DNA from: Bradyrhizobium sp.
Lineage (GTDB): Bacteria; Pseudomonadota; Alphaproteobacteria; Rhizobiales; Xanthobacteraceae
Direction: 5' to 3'
DNA length: 32,496 nucleotides
Assembly (NCBI GenBank): GCA_028290165.1
Contig: JAQGKJ010000035.1
Span: forward strand, 1 to 32,496
Shown: piece after piece, positions 10,980-18,641 of the stretch
Position numbering within the stretch: the stretch's first letter is position 1
Layout: each line of letters starts with the position of its first letter
The notes under the pieces: generated by a model
The model's input: only the letters and a program-made list of their open reading frames with translations
The model's database searches: none
What the model was told of the DNA's origin: nothing
Program-made: the position numbers and the translations under genes

Positions 10980-11070
10980 TCCGCTGAGGAGAGGTCCTCA
11001 ACCCGTTCACCAAATGAGAGGCCAAATAGCCCACCGGGTGTCGATTTGCGTATAGGCTGGGAGAGTCACC

Positions 11071-11976
11071 ATGAGGCGGCGACAATCTTTCGCGACCATA
11101 CTCGTTGGTAAAAGTGTTTTACTCAGAGAAGGGCTTGCCAGAATCCTGCGCTCGGCAAATTTTCGTATCCTGGCCTCGGTAGCATGCGCCGACGATTTGC
11201 TCCCGAGCAAACTCCAACGACACCAGCCGCTGTTTCTCATTGTCCATACCGGCGATGATTTTGAAGCAGCGGTCGAACAAATCGAACTTTTCAGGGATCA
11301 GCACCTGAGCGGGCGCATTGCGATCGTGGCCGATCACTATCGGCTTGACGACCTGGTTTCGGCATTTCGGGCAGGCGCCCACGGCTATTTCGTTGACGTC
11401 ATGACGTGCGACGCATTGATCAAATCTATAGAACTGGTGATGATGGGTGAAACAATTTTTCCGCCTGCCTTGCTGTCACTCATCCTCGGTGCCGAATCCG
11501 ACCGCCACCGCGCAGCTGTGTCGCCCGACCAAAGCAACCAGGCAATCCTCGTTACTACAGAGGACCCGATCGCACCGCAGCTCTCCCCGCGGGAAAGATT
11601 AATTCTGCGCTGCCTGATCGACGGCGACTCCAACAAATGCATAGCGCGAAAGATCGATATCGCCGAGGCGACCGTGAAGGTCCACGTCAAGGCTATCCTT
11701 CGCAAGATTCGGGTCCAAAACCGGACGCAGGCGGCAATTTGGGGGATGAACAACGGATCTTTGGCACGAACGGCAAACAACCAACTCCCGCTATCAACCT
11801 CCGAAGTGAACAAGCGGCTCCCAAACCCTGTGGGGGAAATGCCCCAAATCAAGCAAATCGACGCGCCGGTACCGCTGGGTGTGATCGACCACGAAGCAAT
11901 TCAGTTGGGGGGGCCTCGCACCAACGGCCTCCTCCGCGAGCTAAAGACTGAGGGCAGGATCCGGCTCCGCAAATAG
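11071..11976 (+). CDS. Atypical NarL-type regulator with degenerate receiver
   Basis: 301 aa: receiver-like fold (about 7-130), linker, LuxR-type HTH (about 168-228; LSPRERLILRCL, then ATVKVHVKAILRKI) and a 70-residue polar tail. By alignment with the neighbouring regulators the phospho-acceptor Asp is His59 (FLIVHTGDD), the acidic pocket after beta-1 is Gly-Lys (ILVGKS) and the conserved Lys is Asp109 (GYFVDV). The receiver therefore should not be phosphorylated in the normal way, although the HTH looks intact. Such pseudo-receivers often act by constitutive dimerisation, ligand binding or partner binding. ATG 11071 has GGGAGAG upstream. The C-terminal tail after the HTH is longer than usual and unlike any domain I know. 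It is divergent from one canonical regulator and convergent with another. Confidence 0.88.
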   Translation: MRRRQSFATILVGKSVLLREGLARILRSANFRILASVACADDLLPSKLQRHQPLFLIVHTGDDFEAAVEQIELFRDQHLSGRIAIVADHYRLDDLVSAFRAGAHGYFVDVMTCDALIKSIELVMMGETIFPPALLSLILGAESDRHRAAVSPDQSNQAILVTTEDPIAPQLSPRERLILRCLIDGDSNKCIARKIDIAEATVKVHVKAILRKIRVQNRTQAAIWGMNNGSLARTANNQLPLSTSEVNKRLPNPVGEMPQIKQIDAPVPLGVIDHEAIQLGGPRTNGLLRELKTEGRIRLRK

Positions 11977-12010
11977 GCAACGGTTCGGGACGATTTCATC
12001 GCACCGTTGC
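11977..12010. terminator. Nested hairpin between convergent regulators, possible bidirectional terminator
   Basis: GCAACGGT (11977-11984) pairs with ACCGTTGC (12003-12010); inside the loop CGAT/ATCG (11991-12001) makes a second short stem. The outer arm begins directly after the stop codon at 11976. There is no long T-run. Confidence 0.45.
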
Positions 12011-12124
12011 TAATGAATAGCGTGGCACCCAGTCGATCCGGCGTTGATGATCTGCTTTTTCCGGCGGCAATGAAGTGAATTTGTCCGGCCGCAACGGATA
12101 TTGCACAATCTCGCCGTCAGGCAG

Positions 12125-12817
12125 CTACCTGTTCTGCGGCCGCAGGGACATCGGACGCGTACGGCCGATATTGGCAAGCGCCGTCCGGTTGCGGATCGAG
12201 AGCTTTTGGAAAATATGATGTAGGTGGACCTTGATGGTTCCCTCTGAAATATGGAGCTGCTTCCCAACTTCCCGATTTGAAAGCCCGGTTGACACCAACT
12301 CCATGATCTGCCTTTCGCGAGGGGTCAGCGCGATCACCAGTTCTTCGGGCTTGCCGCGCATGCGGTATCTCTGGGCGGCGTTGCGAGGCTCGGCATTGCG
12401 GACCGCGAGCGGCACCAACTGCTGCCCCGACATGACCTGCCGCAGCCACCGTAGTAGCGAATGCGGCGCGCCGTCTTTGGGAAGGACGCCGCTGGCGCCC
12501 ATGAAGAATGCTCTCGCCGCTTCGGTGGCGCCGGCGGACGATGATAGGAAGACCACCCGTGTGAGAAACGCTTCCGCCCTGACCGCCGCGAGAACCTGAA
12601 ATCCACTGAGGCCCGACAGAGACAAGTCGAGCAGCGCCAAACTCGGGGAAAGCGCGCGTATGGCCGCGATGCATTCCGTTTCGTCCTGGCAACTCGCCAC
12701 GACGACGAAATCGCCCTCGGTCTGCAACACGTTCGCCAGGCCGCACAGGAACACGGGATTGCTATCGGCGATGACGACGCTGTTACGACCAGGTGTCTTG
12801 TTCGTATCGCGCGGCAC
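12125..12817 (-). CDS. NarL/FixJ-family response regulator, paralogue of 9698-10384
   Basis: From GTG 12817 the protein is 230 aa, nearly the length of its 228-aa paralogue. The receiver shows Asp18, phospho-acceptor Asp64 (ALLDLSLSG) and Lys114 (GVLPKD); the LuxR-type HTH spans about 165-218 (LTPRERQIMELV, GLSNREVGKQL, GTIKVHLHHIFQKL). The frame stays open upstream to an ATG at 13060, but those 81 extra residues are Arg/Pro-rich, match no domain and have no good ribosome-binding site, so I reject that start. The GTG start itself has no clear Shine-Dalgarno; instead a strong one serves a short out-of-frame ORF that overlaps the gene's beginning (12783-12839). Start confidence is therefore modest, function confidence high. 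Confidence 0.85.
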   Translation of the reverse strand: MPRDTNKTPGRNSVVIADSNPVFLCGLANVLQTEGDFVVVASCQDETECIAAIRALSPSLALLDLSLSGLSGFQVLAAVRAEAFLTRVVFLSSSAGATEAARAFFMGASGVLPKDGAPHSLLRWLRQVMSGQQLVPLAVRNAEPRNAAQRYRMRGKPEELVIALTPRERQIMELVSTGLSNREVGKQLHISEGTIKVHLHHIFQKLSIRNRTALANIGRTRPMSLRPQNR

Positions 12818-12839
12818 ACGGGAAGTGGGCAAGAGCCAT
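12783..12839 (-). CDS. Possible 18-aa leader peptide overlapping the regulator start
   Basis: GGAGG (12845-12849 on the complement) lies exactly five bases before an ATG (12839) that opens an 18-codon frame, MALAHFPCAARYEQDTWS, ending in TAA at 12783-12785. It is out of frame with the regulator, and its stop falls precisely where homology to the paralogous regulator begins. It may couple translation of the regulator. Alternatively it marks a one-base frameshift that separated the original start from the gene. Confidence 0.4.
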   Translation of the reverse strand: MALAHFPCAARYEQDTWS

Positions 12840-13324
12840 GGCGGCCTCCGGATGAAGCGTGGTCGTGCCGCGGCCGGTCTGGAATGTCGGCGGCCGTCGG
12901 TGCAGTCGCGGAATCCTGCAGCAAACGGAATCTGCCGAAGCCAAGCCATGAGGACGTTCGACCGGCGACGCGTGACATTGGGACTGCCGTGCTTGGCAGC
13001 CTCAGTATCTCTTGCACACAACCTTCCCATGTCGCGGTCTCCATCCGATACCATCGACATGCCTGCCCTTAACGGCGGCGACTACCGCGGGACCGTCTTC
13101 GGCATGACGAAATCGCGCCCCCCACCTTGCTTCCCGTACGCCTGTTCCTTGCTGCGTTCCATTTACAATTTGATACGACTTGCCGTGCCGCCCACAGCAA
13201 ACTCTTAAGAAGTATATCAAAAGGAGGTTCAAGCAATTTGGTGGGAAATGGGCAGCGGCAAGGACAAAATGAGACATAGCTGATCACTATGCGTCATCGT
13301 GCACGCGATTCCGCACCCCCATGA
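12840..13324. other. Intergenic region upstream of the regulator
   Basis: 485 bases with no credible gene. A very strong Shine-Dalgarno-like sequence AAAAGGAGGT occurs on the plus strand (13219-13228) but leads only to frames of about 13 codons. Promoter elements were not clear. Confidence 0.45.
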
Positions 13325-14347
13325 TCATCGGACCGAATTTCTCCACCAAGACAGACCGCGTTCGGCGAGCGGAGCCGGCGACCACGTCCCTAAGACTGCA
13401 GGGAGTTGAACGGACCACCGGAGTAAGCCTCTTTCGGCGAGCAAGGAAAGCAGGATTCCGACTGCCAATGCTGCAAGGATCGTCAACGCGAAAAGCAACA
13501 TGGCATTGGGGCCGGACGGTATCATGACGGCTTCCGCCGGCAGCAGCGATTGGCCGGCAGCGAACCTGACCATGTCCTGTGCCACCACTGCTTCTCGTTC
13601 CTCGGTTACCACCCCTTCCCTTGCAGCGGCCAACCCTGCCTTCAGATCTCCAAGTTTGGCCCATCCGTTGAGATAGCTCGGGTGGCGTGGGCCGAAAACG
13701 GACGACAGCGCGGTCATTTCTCGTTCCGCCACGGCGTACGCCTCGATTGCCTGTTGCCGCAATCGTCCGCGCAGATACTCGGACGCAACCCAGTTCGCCA
13801 ACTGGGCGGCGCGCTCCGGATCGGACGCGGTGACCGCGACCGTTATCAAATAAGATCGCGGATCGTTGGTTACTGTGGTCTGCCTCATGAGGCGTGCCAC
13901 GGCAAGATCGCGCGGCGTCGGCGCGGGCAGCCCAAAAAACGACCAAGCAGACGACAGCACCCGCGCCGGAAGCGACAGGCGCGTATAGGCCGGATCAGTG
14001 TCCAGCCCGAGCACCGAAACGACCGCGCTGGCGGTCCCGCGCGAGCGGATGATGCGGGCGGTGCTATCCACGACGGCTGCCGCATCGACGGCGGCAGTCG
14101 ATTGGACCTTCTCACCCGCAATAGTTTCGTTGCGGGTGAAATCGAGCTGGATCATGGCTTCGCCGGTGTAGCGCGGCGGGATTAGTACGAGCGCGACCGA
14201 CAAGGCTGTCAAGGCGATGCCGAGAACCGAAGCAACGAGAGGCTTGTGGCTCCACAGGATTCGCAGCGTGTCGTACACGACGCGTTCGTAGTGGATGCGC
14301 GGGGCGTCGATCGCTTTCGTCTCGAACGACATAGACCTTTCGGACAT
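13325..14347 (-). CDS. Polysaccharide co-polymerase, Wzz/GumC type without kinase domain
   Basis: 340 aa. A cytoplasmic N-terminus leads to membrane helix 1 (about 37-56), followed at once by the PPRYTGEAMIQLD segment typical of Wzz/GumC proteins, a periplasmic helical region (about 70-275) with the family-type GPRHPSYL motif near 219-226, and helix 2 (about 281-304). Only about 36 residues follow helix 2, so the cytoplasmic tyrosine kinase (BY-kinase) found in longer co-polymerases such as ExoP or Wzc is absent. The role is control of polymer chain length and contact with the export channel. ATG 14347 is chosen because GGGAG lies six bases upstream; ATG 14332 is possible, and the longer frame (14800) overlaps the preceding gene. 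It is the last gene of the leftward set, after a 133-base gap. Confidence 0.85.
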   Translation of the reverse strand: MSERSMSFETKAIDAPRIHYERVVYDTLRILWSHKPLVASVLGIALTALSVALVLIPPRYTGEAMIQLDFTRNETIAGEKVQSTAAVDAAAVVDSTARIIRSRGTASAVVSVLGLDTDPAYTRLSLPARVLSSAWSFFGLPAPTPRDLAVARLMRQTTVTNDPRSYLITVAVTASDPERAAQLANWVASEYLRGRLRQQAIEAYAVAEREMTALSSVFGPRHPSYLNGWAKLGDLKAGLAAAREGVVTEEREAVVAQDMVRFAAGQSLLPAEAVMIPSGPNAMLLFALTILAALAVGILLSLLAERGLLRWSVQLPAVLGTWSPAPLAERGLSWWRNSVR

Positions 14348-14480
14348 CCTGATCTCCCGCATAGGCGCCGTCCCATAATCGCTTGTTGCCGCATTGCGCC
14401 GGACAGATTGGTTCCCATTCGCCACCGGCGAAAGAGTGGCAGGATGGGTACCTCCTATTTCCCAATTGGCCCGGCTGCCG

Positions 14481-17402
14481 TCATCGTACGAAAATCCTGA
14501 AAGTGGCGCGATCGAAGAGGGCGCGGACGAGCGCCCGAGCGTTGGGATGGTCCGCAGCTCGCAGCAGGTCCAGAAACAAGGTCTCGCCGTCGGATTCGTT
14601 CGCCCTTTCGATCGGGTCACCGCCCGGTCCGCAGCCGAGAAGCGTACGTACGATATCGAGCAGGCCCCGTTGATAGCGATAACGCGAAACCGCGCAACCC
14701 AGCAGTCGCGCCCGTCGCCGGCAGGAAATCTGGGCAGGGGCGAAACTGCGCGTGGCCGCCCGGAACATCGGCAGGTCGGCTTCCGTGTCTCCGATGGCAA
14801 TCGTCTCGGCGTCCGGCCCCAAGACCCGGTCGCGCAAAGCCGTCAGGCCGGTCCCCTTATCGGTATCCTTCGCCACGATAGTGGTGTCGATCCTGGTATG
14901 ATGGAAAGAAAGCCGGTCGAGCCGCAGGGTCGTGATCAGGTGGTTCATGACGAGCGTGGGCAGTGGGATCGGCGCTCCCTGACCGACGCCGAACGAGCGA
15001 ATCGAACTCAGCAGCCGCAAAAGAAAGCTGCGCGGCCGCATCTCGAACATAAACGCCCGAATGGAATATTGGTGACGGTCATCCAGGAAAACCCCGGGGA
15101 TCCGCCGCAGCTGTTCCCTGAGTTCGTCGAGCTGGACCATCGTCTCTTGGTCGACCAGGGGCTGCCCGCACTGGGCGACCGCGTCCCACAAATAGGCGCC
15201 GTGCTCCGCAACGCCTCCTGCCAGGCCGTATGCTTCGCAGTAATCTTTTACCTCGGCGGCCGACCGCGCCGTGTTCAAGGCGACGGAATATCCGTGGGTT
15301 GCCAGCAGCGAAAGGGCCTCCATACCCGCGGCCGTCGTGCACGGATAGCCGAACACGCGTTGGTCTAGGACTCCGTCAATATCGAGCATGACAAGTGGCT
15401 GACGCCACGACCCCGGCCGGGACGGCCGGCACCGCGCGCCGCAGAACCGCGCGGTCTGGACGATGAGGAAGTCCCAGGCGCCGAGGAAACGCCGATGCAG
15501 TTCTTGCTGCCGTTGGCCGGTCTGCATCACTCCGAAGAGATGTTCTTGAGCCGACTCCATCGTCCAGAGGCCGGCGAGCAACTTGTTCATAAAGAGGCGT
15601 TGCCCCACCTCGGTGTCTCCGGAGTATTCGATGTATCGACGGATCAGCCGGCCTTCCTCTTCGGGGGAAAGCGCGAAACTGAGGATGGTCTCGGCGAGAT
15701 CGTAGGCGGGATCGATCGCGTTCAGTTGAGTTTTGCCCAGGCCATGCCCATAGTAGCCCGTTTTCAACGGGCCGAACTTGCCCTCGATCCATTTGGCGTG
15801 CCCCATGTTGGCGTCGATCAGAGTGGGAAACGGGCAGTGCAACCGGTATAGCCGCTGTTGGATCCACGAGCGCATCGGTACATCGAGCACGAACCGTCCG
15901 TACGCACGGCCGAACGATTTCGCCAACAACACCAAGCCGTTTTCGTGGATCGCCTTGCCCGCCGCGCGGCGTTTCGGCAGACTCAGTAGGCGGGTTCGCG
16001 CGGCGACATAGGCTGCCGTCGTCTCGATCCAAATCTCGCGGTCCGACCGGACGTCTCCGGCACCAGAGTGCTGGGGCAACCATTCTGTGTAGAGAATGCC
16101 GTCACGGAGCCCGAGGACTGGCGGGACGAAATCGGAAAGCCTGTGTGCGGCCAGAAAGGCAGGGTAGCCGAGATATCCCAGGCCAACGCTTTTCGCCAGG
16201 ACATACCGGGTTTCGTTCTTCCCCTGCGGCGTCCATAGTTGCACCTCGAAGATTCGTTTGAGCATTGCGCCGCGGTTACGGTTCGAGCCGTTCTGCAGAC
16301 CCGCGTTGAGCTCGTCGGCCCGGCGGCTGCCGACCACCCGGACGTCGGAGAATCCCTGCCGCGTGAAGTATTCAGCCAGCCGGTTCTCTACATTTTTCGG
16401 ATCGAGCAGTTGGTGTTTCCGCCAACGTTCCGGCTCAAGCGTGATGACCAACCAATCGGGCAAGGTATTAGCCCAGTTGCGTGTCGCCGGGTGGGTAGGA
16501 ACCAAGGCCTTTATCCGGGCAAGGTCGAACCCGGCCTGGCGGGCAATATCGACCGCAAGGACGATCGTGTCACCCGTATTTGGCGGATCATCCACTATGG
16601 CGAGCGTGAAGCCCTGCTTCGCATACCTCGCCAACTCCTTGCGTTCACGCCGGCTGGGCCCCTTTTTTGGCTGCACCGTCAGGGAAGCGACTTGTTGATA
16701 GCCTTCGGCCTTGAAGAATGAGCGCAACAGTGCCGAAAAATAGGTGCCGGCCGTGCGCAAACCCAAGAGAAGAATCGGATGCGACCTGTCGGGATATTGC
16801 TGCACGAATCGTCGCCCGAGCGTCAGCACGTCGAAATGGGTCAGATCGAGCCGGCCGAACGCGGACGGTACGCCGAGGCGCAAGTCCAGCAAGTCGGAAG
16901 GGAGCTGCGATTGCAGCAGTCCGGATAATTTTTGGGCGGATTCTGCGAACGACGCCGAATCGGAGTCGCGTCGCGCCAAGACGACGAAAAAGCCGTCCAG
17001 GCCATTCTCCCACTCTTCCTTCCAACGACGGACTCGCGTCCGATTCTGCTTCGGGAGGGTTTCGGTAACTTTCTCCGTCGCCCACAGGGCGATACGCCCG
17101 GGCCGGGTTTTTGCCAGTTGAGCGGGCAGCCGCAACGTGTGCCCGCGCACATATTCGTCGATTCCGTTTAGCAGCGAACACGAAAGAAGATACATGTTCG
17201 TCGTAACTTCGACGGTTTGCCAACCACCCGGAGTACTCGGCAACCGGTCGATTTCGCCTGCAAGGCGCTCAATGGCTTCGCCAACCGTCAGATGCGGATC
17301 CAGACACCAATCATAGGCGGAATAGAAATTCGTTTCGGCCGGCAACTTGTCGCGTTGCACCGGCACTCGCTCAGACATCGCAGGTTTTGTCATTGTGAGC
17401 AT
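14481..17402 (-). CDS. Three-module fusion: phosphoribosyltransferase-like, kinase-like, HAD phosphatase-like
   Basis: 973 aa. Module 1 is a type I phosphoribosyltransferase-like domain (about 190-320): a PPi-loop-like GLRTAGTYFS (214-223) and the PRPP loop VDDPPNTGDT (270-279). Module 2 (about 380-640) resembles a degenerate aminoglycoside-phosphotransferase fold, with Lys404 in an N-lobe-like stretch, LIDANMGHAKW (528-538) and DPAYDLA (564-570). Module 3 (about 670-925) is a C2-capped HAD domain: DIDGVLD (674-680; nucleophile Asp674, Asp676), NTAR (710-713), Lys849 in DKGTG and GDTEADLPMF (871-880). All four HAD motifs are present. ATG 17402 has GGAGAA about nine bases upstream. It lies inside the EPS set, 20 bases after the GT4 gene. 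It may make or recycle a phosphorylated sugar or nucleotide-sugar precursor; this is inference. The kinase-like module is the least certain. Confidence 0.75.
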   Translation of the reverse strand: MLTMTKPAMSERVPVQRDKLPAETNFYSAYDWCLDPHLTVGEAIERLAGEIDRLPSTPGGWQTVEVTTNMYLLSCSLLNGIDEYVRGHTLRLPAQLAKTRPGRIALWATEKVTETLPKQNRTRVRRWKEEWENGLDGFFVVLARRDSDSASFAESAQKLSGLLQSQLPSDLLDLRLGVPSAFGRLDLTHFDVLTLGRRFVQQYPDRSHPILLLGLRTAGTYFSALLRSFFKAEGYQQVASLTVQPKKGPSRRERKELARYAKQGFTLAIVDDPPNTGDTIVLAVDIARQAGFDLARIKALVPTHPATRNWANTLPDWLVITLEPERWRKHQLLDPKNVENRLAEYFTRQGFSDVRVVGSRRADELNAGLQNGSNRNRGAMLKRIFEVQLWTPQGKNETRYVLAKSVGLGYLGYPAFLAAHRLSDFVPPVLGLRDGILYTEWLPQHSGAGDVRSDREIWIETTAAYVAARTRLLSLPKRRAAGKAIHENGLVLLAKSFGRAYGRFVLDVPMRSWIQQRLYRLHCPFPTLIDANMGHAKWIEGKFGPLKTGYYGHGLGKTQLNAIDPAYDLAETILSFALSPEEEGRLIRRYIEYSGDTEVGQRLFMNKLLAGLWTMESAQEHLFGVMQTGQRQQELHRRFLGAWDFLIVQTARFCGARCRPSRPGSWRQPLVMLDIDGVLDQRVFGYPCTTAAGMEALSLLATHGYSVALNTARSAAEVKDYCEAYGLAGGVAEHGAYLWDAVAQCGQPLVDQETMVQLDELREQLRRIPGVFLDDRHQYSIRAFMFEMRPRSFLLRLLSSIRSFGVGQGAPIPLPTLVMNHLITTLRLDRLSFHHTRIDTTIVAKDTDKGTGLTALRDRVLGPDAETIAIGDTEADLPMFRAATRSFAPAQISCRRRARLLGCAVSRYRYQRGLLDIVRTLLGCGPGGDPIERANESDGETLFLDLLRAADHPNARALVRALFDRATFRIFVR

Positions 17403-17422
17403 CGCGCGCTTTCTCCATTGTC

Positions 17423-18634
17423 CTACGACGCCGATACGGTATCCATCTCGTGCAAATCATGCCGGCAGTATCCGTCGACGGCGCGTGCGTAGATTGCCAT
17501 GAGCACCTCATGGTTCGCGTCGGCGGTGAAATTCTGATCAAAGGTCTCCCGAGCGGCCCGTCGCATCCGCCTCAGCGCGGATGAGTCCGAGAAGAGGCAT
17601 CGGACCTTCGCGGCCAGGTCTTCCGCATTGCCAGGGGCGAATCGCAGTCCGTTGCGGCCGTCCTCGACGATTTCAGCCATGGCTCCCAGTCTGGAGACGA
17701 CGACGGGCGTGCCCTTGGCGAACGCCTCGATCACAACGCGCGGAAGCGCCCCTTCGTAACATTGCGACGGCAGGACTAAAAACGCCGCCGCTCCGATCAG
17801 ATCGTAGACGCTCTCGTGCGAAACGCCTTGCAGCCATTGGATCGCGGCATTTTGTGCCACCGCCTGCTGAACTGCGGGCGCCAGCGGACCGTCGCCGGCG
17901 ATCTTCAACGGCACCGCCTTCCCGAGGCTCCGCCACGCCTCCAGAAGTGTCTCCACCCCCTTTTCCGCCGACAGCCGGCCGACGTAGACGGCATATCCGC
18001 CGTTTCCCGCGCCGGTGCCCGGCTCCGGATAAGCAAAGTTGGATTTGACGGCGATCTTGTCTGCGGGAAGCCCTCCCTCGATAAACTTGCGCCGGCTGAA
18101 TTCGCTCAGGGCGATGTACGCGTCGACTGCGTTGCGCCACGTTCCCAACAAGCGATGCGCCGCGATCATCGTCGCGACAGCGGCGCTGGCGGTGCGGCTG
18201 TCGCGGTAGCAATTGTGCGCAACGCCACGCCAGGGGACGGTCTTGCCGAGGCAATCCTCGCAAGGCTTGCCATCGCGGAACAGGAGGGCGTTGACGCAGA
18301 CAAGCCGAAAGTTGTGCAGCGTCTGGACAACGGGAACGCCTTCGGCCCGCGCGGCGTAGTAGGCGGCGGGAGAGATCAGCGGAAGCGTATTGTGGAAATG
18401 GACGACCTGCGGGCGATGCACGCCAATAAGACGCCGCATCTCGAGATATGCGGGACGGCTCCAGATCGTGCGGCCCGCGAGTTCCAGGCGCCCCATGCCG
18501 TCGATTGCGTCGTTGGACAGGCAATATTGCGTCACACCGTGCCCGTGCGCCCTGAGCATCGCGATCTCAGCGGCGACGCATTGGTCCTCACCGCCGGCGA
18601 GCTTGTAGAAGTTGTGCGCCATCAGGATGTTCAT
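17423..18634 (-). CDS. Glycosyltransferase family 4 (GT-B fold)
   Basis: 403 aa. The GT-B fold is clear: an N-terminal acceptor domain with GGED near 14-17, the Cys-bearing loop LHNFRLVCVNALLFRDGKPC (106-125) with CYRDS at 142-146, typical of one GT4 subgroup, and a C-terminal donor domain with VGRLSAEKG (218-226), GDGP (247-250) and the acidic motif EGALPRVVIEAFAKG (294-308). It transfers a sugar from a nucleotide donor onto the lipid-linked EPS repeat unit at the cytoplasmic face, retaining the anomeric configuration by family rule. ATG 18634 has GTGAGG upstream, overlapping the stop codon of the deacetylase gene seven bases before it, so translation is probably coupled. Donor and acceptor are unknown. 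Confidence 0.92.
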   Translation of the reverse strand: MNILMAHNFYKLAGGEDQCVAAEIAMLRAHGHGVTQYCLSNDAIDGMGRLELAGRTIWSRPAYLEMRRLIGVHRPQVVHFHNTLPLISPAAYYAARAEGVPVVQTLHNFRLVCVNALLFRDGKPCEDCLGKTVPWRGVAHNCYRDSRTASAAVATMIAAHRLLGTWRNAVDAYIALSEFSRRKFIEGGLPADKIAVKSNFAYPEPGTGAGNGGYAVYVGRLSAEKGVETLLEAWRSLGKAVPLKIAGDGPLAPAVQQAVAQNAAIQWLQGVSHESVYDLIGAAAFLVLPSQCYEGALPRVVIEAFAKGTPVVVSRLGAMAEIVEDGRNGLRFAPGNAEDLAAKVRCLFSDSSALRRMRRAARETFDQNFTADANHEVLMAIYARAVDGYCRHDLHEMDTVSAS

Positions 18635-18641
18635 GATCGCC

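Larger units (their letters stand above)
10385..11070. other. Divergent, comparatively AT-rich intergenic region with repeats
   Basis: 686 bases separate two divergent regulators. No credible gene is present; short frames on both strands lack ribosome-binding sites. It holds the palindrome at 10456-10471 followed by T6, a tandem 8-mer GACCAGAT (10633-10648), a candidate promoter (10840-10868), a 16-bp tandem repeat (10948-10979) and a small hairpin (TGAGGA/TCCTCA, 10985-11000). The stretch 10500-10970 is visibly richer in A and T than its surroundings, which suits a promoter region with several regulators, or old insertion debris. Confidence 0.6.

Noticed and set aside
12818..13060. N-terminal extension of the response regulator to an ATG at 13060
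   Set aside because: The extra 81 residues match no domain and are Arg/Pro-rich, the start lacks a ribosome-binding site, and the 230-aa form matches the 228-aa paralogue in length.
13219..13279. Very strong Shine-Dalgarno AAAAGGAGGT on the plus strand leading to TTG/GTG or ATG frames
   Set aside because: The frames are only 12-13 codons, have no recognisable product, and no downstream plus-strand gene follows.
17227..17240. CCGGAGTACTCGGC, similar to the palindrome in the EPS promoter region
   Set aside because: It lies within the coding sequence of the fusion gene, is an imperfect match, and is easily expected by chance in high-GC DNA.
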